Source: Candidatus Contendobacter odensis Run_B_J11
GTDB lineage: Bacteria; Pseudomonadota; Gammaproteobacteria; Competibacterales; Competibacteraceae
NCBI RefSeq assembly: GCF_000531125.1
Contig: NZ_CBTK010000024.1
Coordinates: 59,911-123,910, forward strand
Direction: 5' to 3'
Length of the DNA: 64,000 nt
Shown one piece after another: positions 56,464 through 64,000 of this stretch (its first letter is position 1; every line of letters starts with the position of its first letter). A model generated the notes under the pieces. The model was given only the letters and a program-made list of their open reading frames with translations. It did no database searches and had not been told where the DNA came from. The position numbers and the translations under genes are program-made.

Positions 56464-57654
56464 TTGCCTGCCCCTCTCGCCTTTTTCCGCTTTCATAGCC
56501 CCGACCAGGCCGAGTGGCTGCTCGCTGACGGGACGGTGCAACACGGTACGCTCACCGAATTGGTCCCCCACGTTATCGGCGCCCGCTTGTTGCTGATCGC
56601 GCCGGGTGAAAGGCTGACCTTGCACCGGGTTCCGCTGCCGAGTCGCAAACGATCCACCTGGGCACGGGCCGTGCCGTATGCGTTGGAAGACCAGGTAGCC
56701 GAGGATATCGAAACCCTGCATTTCGCGCTGGGTATTGCGCCCGATGGCGACCGGCTGCCCGTTGCAGTTGTCGCCCATGACACGCTGCGGGAGTGGCTGG
56801 AAGCCTGTACTCAGGCGGGGTTGATGCCTGCCGCCGTCATCCCGGAACCACTGCTGTTACCCTGGCAGGAGGGCGACTGGAGCGTTTTGCTGGAACAGCG
56901 CCGGGCGGTGGTGCGCACCGGTCGTTGGGAAGGCTTCGCTACCGAACGGGATTTACTGGAACTGTTGCTGAATCAGGCGCTCGCGGAAGCCGGCGATGCG
57001 AAACCGCAACGACTGCGGGTCTGGGGTAGCCCGCCGCCGGAACTGGCCGAAGCCGGTCTGGAAGCAGTAGTTGAGGATACCCTGCCCGAACCGCTCCGAC
57101 TGTTCGCAGCCGGCTACCCGCCGATTCCGGCGCTGAACCTGCTGCAAGGTCCCTACAGCCGGCAGGCGCATTGGGGTCGCCGACTCCGGCACTGGCGGGT
57201 GGCGGCGGTGCTGGCAGGGTCATGGTTGCTGGTACAAGGGATCGCTCAGATTCACCAATACTGGAGTTTGCAGCGGGAACTGGTGACGCTGCGGACTGAA
57301 ATGGAACAGGTGTTCAAGGATGCCGTACCCAGCGCCACCCGGATCGTTAACCCCAAAGTGCAGTTGGAAAGCCGGCTGCGGGAACTGCGACCGAGCGGTT
57401 CCAGTGGCGGTGCGCTGTTCGAGCTGCTCCAGCGGGGCGGTCAACCGCTGGCAGATTTCCCCGCAGTGATGTTGCGGGGCTTCAACTATCGCGACGGGCA
57501 ACTGGATCTGGATCTGGAAGGCGGCAACCCGGCAGTGCTGGATCAACTCCGGCAGCAGCTTAATCAGCAGACCGGGGTGCAAGTCGAGATGCGCACCACG
57601 CAGCGGGAAGGCCAGATGGACAGCAAAGTCATCCTGAAAAGGACCCCATCATGA
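56464..57654 (+). CDS. gspL: GspL, type II secretion inner-membrane protein L
   Basis: GspL couples the GspE ATPase to the inner membrane platform. The N-terminal cytoplasmic actin-like part (about 1-245) contains VPLPSRKRSTWARAVPYALEDQVAEDIETLHFAL, a family signature; one membrane segment follows (about 245-262, VAAVLAGSWLLVQGIAQ), then the periplasmic ferredoxin-like domain. The start is TTG 56464, matching the conserved beginning. It is coupled to gspM by ATGA. No gspC-K lies upstream in this window. Confidence 0.9.
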   Translation: MPAPLAFFRFHSPDQAEWLLADGTVQHGTLTELVPHVIGARLLLIAPGERLTLHRVPLPSRKRSTWARAVPYALEDQVAEDIETLHFALGIAPDGDRLPVAVVAHDTLREWLEACTQAGLMPAAVIPEPLLLPWQEGDWSVLLEQRRAVVRTGRWEGFATERDLLELLLNQALAEAGDAKPQRLRVWGSPPPELAEAGLEAVVEDTLPEPLRLFAAGYPPIPALNLLQGPYSRQAHWGRRLRHWRVAAVLAGSWLLVQGIAQIHQYWSLQRELVTLRTEMEQVFKDAVPSATRIVNPKVQLESRLRELRPSGSSGGALFELLQRGGQPLADFPAVMLRGFNYRDGQLDLDLEGGNPAVLDQLRQQLNQQTGVQVEMRTTQREGQMDSKVILKRTPS

Positions 57655-58139
57655 AAACCTGGTGGGACCGCCTGAGCGTCCGCGAGCGCCTGCTGGTCGC
57701 GGGTGGCACCGCGTTGACCTTGGCCTTGTTACTCTACGCATTGGTCTGGCAACCGCTCCAGGCCGGCAGTCGCCGACTCCGGCACAGTGTTACCGAGCAA
57801 CGCGCCGAACTGGCGTGGATGCGGCAGGCCGCTGCGGAGATCAAGCGCCTTGAAAATGCCAACAGTACCCGTCCCGCCAGTGATGGCCGTTCCCTGTTGA
57901 CTCTGGTCGATCAAACCGCCCGAACGGCGGGCTTGGGCAGCTCATTGAAACGGGTCGCGCCGCAAGGGGATGACAAGCTCAGCGCCCAGCTGGATCTGGT
58001 CGAATTTGACCCGTTCATCGTGTGGCTCGGTGCGCTGGAGCGTAATCATCGCCTTACTATCGTCAATCTCAGCGTGGATCGCACTGCTGCCGCCGGGCGG
58101 GTGAATGCCCGCGTCATCCTGCAAGGTTCCCGTCCGTGA
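57651..58139 (+). CDS. gspM: GspM, type II secretion inner-membrane protein M
   Basis: GspM is a bitopic partner of GspL in the type II secretion platform. The 162-residue protein has the characteristic short N-terminus WWDRLSVRERLLVAGG, one membrane helix (about 15-33), a coiled-coil segment, and a periplasmic ferredoxin-like domain from about residue 80 (TARTAGLGSSLKRVAPQ). Overlaps gspL and gspN by four bases each. Confidence 0.92.
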   Translation: MKTWWDRLSVRERLLVAGGTALTLALLLYALVWQPLQAGSRRLRHSVTEQRAELAWMRQAAAEIKRLENANSTRPASDGRSLLTLVDQTARTAGLGSSLKRVAPQGDDKLSAQLDLVEFDPFIVWLGALERNHRLTIVNLSVDRTAAAGRVNARVILQGSRP

Positions 58140-58897
58140 AGCGTGTTTTGAGCTACAGTTTGTTGGGGTTGCTGGCGTTTTTGCTGTCGCTGCTGCTGCT
58201 GGCACCGGCTACTCTGTTGACAGAGATACTCAGTGCCCGTCTGCCCGGCTTCAGCACACAAGAGGTCGCGGGACGGGCTATCGAAGGTTCGGCGCGAGGG
58301 GTGCGCTGGCACAGCACCCGGATTGAACAACTGGAGTGGCGCTGGCAAAAATGGGCGCTGCTGACCGGCGAGCTGGGGTTCAGGCTGGACGCGGCTGATC
58401 CTGATCTGAAACTCACTACCAGCGCCGCTATCAGCCTGAATCGCCGGTTACGCTTGCGGGATTTTAGCGGACGGTTGCCGCTCGCCAAGCTGGGCGCCTT
58501 GGTGGGACAGCCAAAATTGCCGTTGCAGGGATGGGCAGAAATCAACCTCCGGGAGCTGTCCCTGAATCAGGCTGGACTACCGCTCACTGCGGAAGGCGTC
58601 GTCTACCTGCGGGATGTGCGCGTCACCTTGGGCCAGGTACTGAACCTCGGCGATTTCACCGTACAACTGACATCGGTACAGCCGGAAGGCGTCCAAGGTA
58701 CGATCAAGGACCATGAGGGACCACTGACGCTGAACGGAACCCTGCATTGGGCGCCCGATGGCCGCTACCGGTTCAACGGTCAGGCGGCGGTTCGCGATGT
58801 CGGCAACCAGCCGCTGCGCCAAGCGATGAATCTATTGGGACCGCCCGGCAGCGATGGCCGCTGGGCTTTGAGTTTTTCGGGCGTTTTGGCTCGATGA
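58136..58897 (+). CDS. gspN: GspN, type II secretion protein N
   Basis: The 253-residue protein has an N-terminal membrane segment (YSLLGLLAFLLSLLLLAPATLL) and a GspN periplasmic domain with LSARLPGFSTQEVAGRAIEGSARGVRW and the repeated beta-rich pattern through GRWALSFSGVLAR. GspN is a non-universal component of type II secretion. The GTG start at 58136 overlaps the gspM stop. The pathway partner genes C-K are not in the window. Confidence 0.9.
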   Translation: MKRVLSYSLLGLLAFLLSLLLLAPATLLTEILSARLPGFSTQEVAGRAIEGSARGVRWHSTRIEQLEWRWQKWALLTGELGFRLDAADPDLKLTTSAAISLNRRLRLRDFSGRLPLAKLGALVGQPKLPLQGWAEINLRELSLNQAGLPLTAEGVVYLRDVRVTLGQVLNLGDFTVQLTSVQPEGVQGTIKDHEGPLTLNGTLHWAPDGRYRFNGQAAVRDVGNQPLRQAMNLLGPPGSDGRWALSFSGVLAR

Positions 58898-58971
58898 ACC
58901 GGATTTTAGGCTGCTCTCATCACTGCATTTATCCAAACCCGACCAACCAGACTCCTAGGGAGAAACCCTCA

Positions 58972-60210
58972 ATGCGACCAAGACTGCGTGGATTCACCAC
59001 CCTTCTGACCATGCTGGTGCTAGCCGCCTGCGCCAATCAGCCCGCGCCGCCAAAGGCCAATCTTCCCATGGTGCTATCCGACGACGCGATATTCCCGGCA
59101 CCGCCCGAATTGCAGCCTCAAATCGCGTTCTGGCGCAATGTTTATGCGGTTTGGGGGCGCGATCAGGTCGCGCTGCATGATACTCGCCATCTTGATCTGA
59201 TTTACACGGTACTGACTTTGCCCGGCTCTGTCGGCGAAAGCCAAACTGCTGAACAGCAGGCTTTTGTCAAGGGACGGCTGGAGGTTTTGAAAGCCAGCCT
59301 GCAACAACTGGAGTCCAAGGTATCCACCAACGCCCCGCTGACCCCCGCCGAGCAGGCGCTGGCGACCCGGATCCAGTCCAGCAGTGGCGGTTCCAGCGCC
59401 ATGGCCGACGCCGGTGATCGGCTGCGCAGCCAGCGCGGCATGCGCGAGCGCTTCAAGCGAGGGCTGGAAATCAGCGGTCGCTACGATGCTGCGTTCCGGG
59501 GCGTGTTCCGCGAAGCCGGCCTGCCCGAAGATCTGGCCTATTTGCCGCATGTCGAATCGTCCTTCCAGAATCATGCCGCGTCGTCGGTCGGCGCAGTGGG
59601 CATGTGGCAATTTATGCCGGATACCGCGCGACGGCTGATGATCGTGAATGCGGCGGTGGACGAGCGGCGCGATCCGGTGGCATCGGCGCAAGGCGCGGCG
59701 CGTTATCTGGGCAACGCTTATGACCGCCTGGGCAGTTGGCCGCTGGCAGTGACCTCCTACAATCACGGCGTAGGTGGCATGAAGCGCGCCCAGGGAACAT
59801 TCGGTAACGATATGGTCGGCATCGTGCGCAACTATTCCGGGGCGGCTTTTGGCTTCGCCTCACGCAATTTCTACACCGAATTTCTGGCGGCGCGGGAGAT
59901 CGCCCGTAATCCCCAGCGCTTCTTCCCGGAAGGCGTCAACTACGAGCCACCGCTGAATCTGGATCGAGTACGGCTGCGGCAGGCGGTGGCTGCTCCAACG
60001 CTGGCGAACCATTATGAAGTGAATCTATGGGAATTGAACCGGTTGAACACAGCCTGGAATGCCCCGGCGCAAACTGGACGAATGGCGCTACCGGCGGGAA
60101 CCATGGTCTGGCTACCGGCGGGAACCGTAGATCGCCTGGTACAGAGGGGCGCCACCGACCGGGCGCTGGCGTTAGCCGATACGGTCACCACCGGTCAATC
60201 TCGCCGTTAG
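58972..60210 (+). CDS. MltD-like lipoprotein lytic transglycosylase
   Basis: This 412-residue protein has a lipoprotein signal ([12 protein letters not shown], lipobox LAAC) and an SLT-type domain (about 165-300) with the catalytic Glu in [27 protein letters not shown] and the later [12 protein letters not shown]. It cleaves peptidoglycan glycan strands with formation of anhydromuropeptides. Compared with E. coli MltD the C-terminus has no clear tandem LysM repeats; only a short region (about 350-385) recalls one. The ATG at 58972 has GGGAG nine bases upstream; the open frame upstream overlaps gspN. Confidence 0.87.
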   Translation: MRPRLRGFTTLLTMLVLAACANQPAPPKANLPMVLSDDAIFPAPPELQPQIAFWRNVYAVWGRDQVALHDTRHLDLIYTVLTLPGSVGESQTAEQQAFVKGRLEVLKASLQQLESKVSTNAPLTPAEQALATRIQSSSGGSSAMADAGDRLRSQRGMRERFKRGLEISGRYDAAFRGVFREAGLPEDLAYLPHVESSFQNHAASSVGAVGMWQFMPDTARRLMIVNAAVDERRDPVASAQGAARYLGNAYDRLGSWPLAVTSYNHGVGGMKRAQGTFGNDMVGIVRNYSGAAFGFASRNFYTEFLAAREIARNPQRFFPEGVNYEPPLNLDRVRLRQAVAAPTLANHYEVNLWELNRLNTAWNAPAQTGRMALPAGTMVWLPAGTVDRLVQRGATDRALALADTVTTGQSRR

Positions 60211-60358
60211 CAGCCCGTTGGGTTTGAAGACTGCGGAGGAGAGCCTAACCAGATTAACGATCCTGTTTTTTTGGGCGCTACTCGCTTCAAGTCAGATAAC
60301 GGTAATAAAAAACCGGTTCAATCCGTGCCTTACTACGCTAATTCGAGGTAAGGCAGTG

Positions 60359-62389
60359 ATGAACGTGATCGGTATCAAGCAGAAATTGATCGGAGTGCTG
60401 ACCGTGGTAGTGCTGGGTTTCGTGGGCATTGGCATCGCTTATCAAACGGCGCTGCATGTGGATGACGCCGCTTTTGCCGCTGCCCGCAATCTCAATCAGA
60501 TCGGGGCGCGGGTGGATCGTATTCGCATCGGCATGCTGGAAGCCCAGCAGGCGCAGGGTCAATTTTTGCTAACCAACCACATTGATGCAGTGGAACGGTA
60601 TCGCGCTGCCCTCAAAGAGGTTGATCGGGAGATTGCCGAACTGGATCGATTGACGACAGAACCACAAAGCAAGCAGTTGATTGGGCGGATACGGGAACGG
60701 GTGCAGAACTTCAAGGCGGGTTTTGAACGGCTGGTCCAACTCAAACAGAGCTACGGCCTGAATGCCGAGAGCGGTCAGTTGGGCAAACTGCATCAGGCGG
60801 CGCGAGATATGGAGGACGGGTTGAAGGAGTACGGGGCTTCGGTGGCGGATCTGATGACATCGATGCTGCTGATGCGTCGTAACGAGAAGGACTACATCGC
60901 CTACCGCAAGGAGGAGAACCTGGGGCGGATGGCGTCGGAACGGAACCGGTTTGAAATGTTTATGGAAGGCGGTGCGCTGCTTCAGGACGACAAGGACAGC
61001 ATCGCTCCCCGCCTGAACGACTATCACCAAGCTTTCTCGCAACTGGTCGAGATCATCCAGAAAATAGACATTGAGGATGCCGCCTTGAACCAGAGCGTCC
61101 GTGATTTGGAACCGACCCTGACGGAGTTGCAAACCAACAAGGATCGATTGCTGGAGCAGGGTGAAATCCAGGTGCAAGCCGATCGGATTCAGATCAGCCA
61201 GGTGTTTATCGGGGTGATTGCAGCGGTGGGCCTGCTGGTTTCGATCATTCTGCTGGTGGTGATCCGGACTGTGCTTCGCCCGCTGGGCGGCGAACCGATA
61301 GTGATCGCCGCGTTGGTCAGGCAGGTGGCTAATGGCGATCTGAGTATGCAACTGACGTATACCGGCAAGGAGTACGGTATTTATGCAGCGGTGCGAGATA
61401 TGACCGAACAGTGGCGCGGGATTGTTGAGCAGGTGCGGGAGACCACGCTGCAAGTCAACGTTTCGGCTCAACAAACGGTTCAGGAAAGCATTGAACTCTC
61501 GCGGCGAACCGAAGCGCAAGCAGCCGCGTTGGAAGAAACCGCGTCCAGCATGGAACAGTTGACTTCGACTGTGACGAACAGCGCCGAAAATGCCGCTCAG
61601 GCCGAGAAGTTGGCCGGCAGGGCGCGAACCCGATCGGAACAGGGCGGAAGAGTGGTGCAGGAAGCGGCGGCGGCGATGGACGCCATTCATGCCAGCAGCC
61701 AGCGGATCGCCGCCATTATCGGGGTCATTGATGAAATTGCCTTTCAGACCAACCTGCTGGCCTTGAATGCAGCGGTGGAAGCCGCACGGGCGGGTGAGCA
61801 GGGGCGCGGCTTTGCTGTTGTGGCCGCTGAAGTACGCAAGCTGTCGCAGCGCAGCGCTGATGCTGCTAAAGAGATTAAAAAGTTGATTGCTGACAGCGTT
61901 ACCCAGGTAACGGAAGGCAGTCATCTGGTGAAGCAATCCGGGCAGGCGCTACAGGAAATCATTCTGGAAACCCGAAAAGTCACCGATATTGTGGCGGAAA
62001 TCGCGGCGGCAACCCGCGAGCAGTCCTGCGGCATTGAACAGGTGAACCAGGCGATTCAACAGATGGATCAGGTGACGCAGCAAAACGCGACCTTGGCTGA
62101 GGACGCCACGACTGCCAGCCAGGCGTTGAGCAGGCAAGCGGTGGAGATCCAGCGGTTAATGGATTTCTTCAAGCTGGCGGCGGTCGAAGACGAGACTGTA
62201 CAAGAGAAGACATTGGCAGAAGACATTGATTCGGCAGACCTTAATGGACAGATCAATGCGTCCGAACCAGAGACAAAACCCGGGCGTTTTCTCCACCGAA
62301 CGACCCAGCGGATTCAACCGGAACCCGTCCTGAATTGGGGGCGCGGCGGTCAACATCGCTCCGATCAATCCCAAGTCATGAGTTATTGA
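60359..62389 (+). CDS. Membrane methyl-accepting chemotaxis protein, HBM-like sensor
   Basis: The 676-residue receptor has an N-terminal membrane helix ([19 protein letters not shown]), a periplasmic helical bundle of about 250 residues (with [14 protein letters not shown], a motif I associate with HBM-type sensors), a second membrane helix (about 280-302), a HAMP domain and the signalling tip [43 protein letters not shown]. No C-terminal NWETF-like pentapeptide. ATG 60359 is preferred; the frame upstream to 60218 lacks conservation. The ligand is not deducible. Confidence 0.93.
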   Translation: MNVIGIKQKLIGVLTVVVLGFVGIGIAYQTALHVDDAAFAAARNLNQIGARVDRIRIGMLEAQQAQGQFLLTNHIDAVERYRAALKEVDREIAELDRLTTEPQSKQLIGRIRERVQNFKAGFERLVQLKQSYGLNAESGQLGKLHQAARDMEDGLKEYGASVADLMTSMLLMRRNEKDYIAYRKEENLGRMASERNRFEMFMEGGALLQDDKDSIAPRLNDYHQAFSQLVEIIQKIDIEDAALNQSVRDLEPTLTELQTNKDRLLEQGEIQVQADRIQISQVFIGVIAAVGLLVSIILLVVIRTVLRPLGGEPIVIAALVRQVANGDLSMQLTYTGKEYGIYAAVRDMTEQWRGIVEQVRETTLQVNVSAQQTVQESIELSRRTEAQAAALEETASSMEQLTSTVTNSAENAAQAEKLAGRARTRSEQGGRVVQEAAAAMDAIHASSQRIAAIIGVIDEIAFQTNLLALNAAVEAARAGEQGRGFAVVAAEVRKLSQRSADAAKEIKKLIADSVTQVTEGSHLVKQSGQALQEIILETRKVTDIVAEIAAATREQSCGIEQVNQAIQQMDQVTQQNATLAEDATTASQALSRQAVEIQRLMDFFKLAAVEDETVQEKTLAEDIDSADLNGQINASEPETKPGRFLHRTTQRIQPEPVLNWGRGGQHRSDQSQVMSY

Positions 62390-62549
62390 CCGATTGAACC
62401 GTTCATCAAGCAACCCATCCTCTCCGCCGCAATAACGGCATCATCCACCCGCAGCCCCAGCGTAATGATCAACGCACCCAGGGAAATACGGTACAGATTC
62501 CATCCCGCTGCATACTACTACGCCGACCCAACGGAGGAATCATCCAGTT

Positions 62550-63632
62550 ATGACCGATCCCAAGCTCAACCCTGCTCCTTCACCATCTGCTACCGAAGTC
62601 GCTGAGCGCAAGAAAACCAGCCTGTTCGAGGTTCTAAACCGGCCGCTTCATTTCCCGTTCCGCAAGGATCGGGCGGCTGAGGTCATGACGGAAGCCACTG
62701 AACCCCAGCCGGAACGCTTCGCCCGGTTGCGCGACCGGCTGCGACGCACCCGCCAGAATCTGGTCAGCGGGCTGGCCGGGTTGTTTACCGGCAGGAAGTT
62801 AGGCGATGAAGTGCTGGAGGAGCTGGAAAACCGCCTGTTGCTGGCCGATGTGGGCGTAGAAGTGACGCAACATCTCATCCAGCGGCTCAGCGAACGGCTG
62901 TCGCGCCAGCCGTTGAGTGATGTACCGGCACTGCTCCAGGCACTGCGCGAGGAACTGCTCGCCATTCTCGCCCCCTGCCAGCAGCTTTGGCAGCCCAGCG
63001 AATCCCGGCCCTATGTCATCCTGATGGTCGGGGTCAATGGTGCCGGCAAAACTACCACTATTGGCAAGCTGGCTAAAAAATTACAGAACGACGGGCATAC
63101 GGTGCTATTGGCCGCCGGCGACACCTTCCGCGCCGCCGCCGTGGAACAATTACAGGTCTGGGGTGAACGCAACCGGATCGCCGTCATCGCCCAGCACAGC
63201 GGCGCTGATTCGGCTTCGGTCATTTATGACGCCATTGAGTCCGCCCGGGCGCGACATGTAGACGTAGTGATTGCCGATACCGCCGGACGGTTGCACACCC
63301 AGTCGAACCTGATGGAGGAATTGAAGAAGATCAAACGGGTGATGGGCAAAGCCGACGCTACTGCTCCACACCAAGTGTTGCTGGTGGTGGACGCCAGTAC
63401 CGGCCAAAACGCTTTGAACCAGGCGATACAGTTTCATGAAGCGGTCGGCGTGACCGGTCTGATTTTGAGCAAGCTTGACGGTACCGCCAAGGGCGGAATT
63501 GTGTTTGCCATTGCCCGACGACTGAGCCTGCCAATTCGCTTTATCGGCGTCGGCGAGAGTATCGAAGATTTGCGGGAGTTCGACGCCGCCGAGTTCGTCG
63601 CTGCGCTGCTGGACGAGGATGCTGGCGATTGA
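62550..63632 (+). CDS. ftsY: FtsY, signal recognition particle receptor
   Basis: FtsY docks SRP-ribosome complexes at the membrane. A short acidic/basic N-terminal region (about 1-55) precedes the NG domain: [18 protein letters not shown] (G1), [22 protein letters not shown] (G3), [11 protein letters not shown] (G4). 360 residues, shorter at the N-terminus than E. coli FtsY (497) but usual for many proteobacteria. GGAGGAATC precedes the ATG at 62550. It is followed by rpoH, without ftsE and ftsX. Confidence 0.96.
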   Translation: MTDPKLNPAPSPSATEVAERKKTSLFEVLNRPLHFPFRKDRAAEVMTEATEPQPERFARLRDRLRRTRQNLVSGLAGLFTGRKLGDEVLEELENRLLLADVGVEVTQHLIQRLSERLSRQPLSDVPALLQALREELLAILAPCQQLWQPSESRPYVILMVGVNGAGKTTTIGKLAKKLQNDGHTVLLAAGDTFRAAAVEQLQVWGERNRIAVIAQHSGADSASVIYDAIESARARHVDVVIADTAGRLHTQSNLMEELKKIKRVMGKADATAPHQVLLVVDASTGQNALNQAIQFHEAVGVTGLILSKLDGTAKGGIVFAIARRLSLPIRFIGVGESIEDLREFDAAEFVAALLDEDAGD

Positions 63633-63662
63633 GTAGCAGCGGAACGGAACCTTCGGCTGGTT

Positions 63663-63689
63663 TTGGCACTCCCAGGAGCGGAGTGCTAA
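63663..63689. promoter_or_regulatory. CIRCE-like operator (HrcA binding site) upstream of rpoH
   Basis: TTGGCACTC (63663-63671), nine bases, then GAGTGCTAA (63681-63689). The CIRCE consensus is TTAGCACTC-N9-GAGTGCTAA, so 17 of 18 arm bases match with the exact spacing. It lies 44 bases before the rpoH ATG. The extended arms TTTTGGCACTC/GAGTGCTAAAA keep pairing. Confidence 0.8.
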
Positions 63690-63732
63690 AATAATCTATT
63701 ATGAAATGAGATGAAAAAGGGAGTAGACAACG

Positions 63733-64000
63733 ATGACGACTGCGCTGATTCCTCGTATGCAGAGTTTGCCGATTCCGTTCGGCAGTCTGGAAGGCTACAT
63801 CCAGGCGGTCAGCCAGATGCCGATGTTGAGTGCCGAGGAAGAGCAGGAATTGGCCTATCGGTTACAGGCGGATAACGACCTGGCCGCAGCGCAACGCCTG
63901 ATCATGGCTCACCTGCGTTTCGTGGCGCATATCGCCCGGGGTTACAACGGTTATGGTTTACCGCTGGGCGATCTGATTCAGGAGGGCAATGTGGGCCTGA
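63733..64000 (+). CDS. rpoH: RpoH, heat-shock sigma factor sigma32 (3' end outside window)
   Basis: The visible 89 codons begin [26 protein letters not shown] and continue through sigma-70 region 1.2 ([16 protein letters not shown]) into region 2.1 ([38 protein letters not shown]), the RpoH pattern. The ATG at 63733 follows a GGGAG site at 63720-63724. A CIRCE-like operator lies 44 bases upstream. Cut by the window end. Confidence 0.95.
   Translation, partial: MTTALIPRMQSLPIPFGSLEGYIQAVSQMPMLSAEEEQELAYRLQADNDLAAAQRLIMAHLRFVAHIARGYNGYGLPLGDLIQEGNVGL

Noticed and set aside
63661..63692. The repeat before rpoH as an ftsY terminator
   Set aside because: The stem is not followed by a T-run, and arm sequence and 9-base spacing match CIRCE closely.

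Overview
The window is a continuous piece of a G+C-rich gammaproteobacterial chromosome. The lineage call rests on gene order more than on any one gene. aroQ-accB-accC-prmA-dusB-fis, trpF/trpB/trpA-accD-folC-dedD-cvpA-purF-metZ, zapA-6S RNA-fau, and ygfB-pepP-ubiH-ubiI are arrangements shared by gammaproteobacteria. Chromatiales-like or Competibacter-like relatives are plausible, but sequence reading alone cannot settle the genus.

Layout. 1-3082: 3' part of recC, cut by the window edge. 3149-5731 (-): acnB, with a good terminator facing recC. 6036-19668 (+): glyA, nrdR, ribD, trpF-trpB-trpA, a DUF29 gene, accD, folC, a DedD-like SPOR protein, cvpA, purF, metZ and a YigB-like HAD phosphatase. 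19682-22736 (-): a short-chain dehydrogenase and a translationally coupled lipoprotein/DUF3047 pair. 22869-25211 (+): a tightly overlapped three-gene operon that reads as a tetrahydrobiopterin glycoside pathway (pteridine glucosyltransferase, atypical PTPS-family enzyme, sepiapterin-reductase-like SDR). 25408-31100 (+): an A+T-rich secreted glycosidase with a discoidin-like module, then a 1152-residue protein that joins GH18-like, NodB deacetylase and processive GT2 domains. 31247-32710 (+): a soluble chemoreceptor.

32600-42267 is a surface-polysaccharide region. It has a five-gene overlapping minus-strand operon (polytopic membrane protein, membrane-anchored protein, NAD-dependent epimerase, two rhamnosyltransferase-like GT2 enzymes), an RgpF-HAD fusion on the plus strand, and a GT2 with a 42-bp tandem repeat coding for a coiled coil. 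42324-51784 (-) holds a HAD phosphatase, fis, dusB, prmA, accC, accB, aroQ, GNAT, thiL, a small membrane protein, fau, 6S RNA, zapA and a ZapB-like gene. Between aroQ and thiL lies a scar with apparent remnants of a TnpB-type transposase and of a type I restriction R subunit. 51917-64000 (+): ygfB, pepP, ubiH, ubiI, gspL-gspM-gspN, a lipoprotein lytic transglycosylase, a membrane chemoreceptor, ftsY and the 5' end of rpoH.

Most genes are housekeeping. The parts most worth a second look are the pterin-glycoside operon with its PTPS-like enzyme lacking the canonical catalytic Cys and His; the CIRCE-like operator directly upstream of rpoH (which itself follows ftsY with no ftsE/ftsX); the single-chain exopolysaccharide synthase/deacetylase/hydrolase beside a base-composition outlier; and the RgpF-HAD and repeat-bearing glycosyltransferases.
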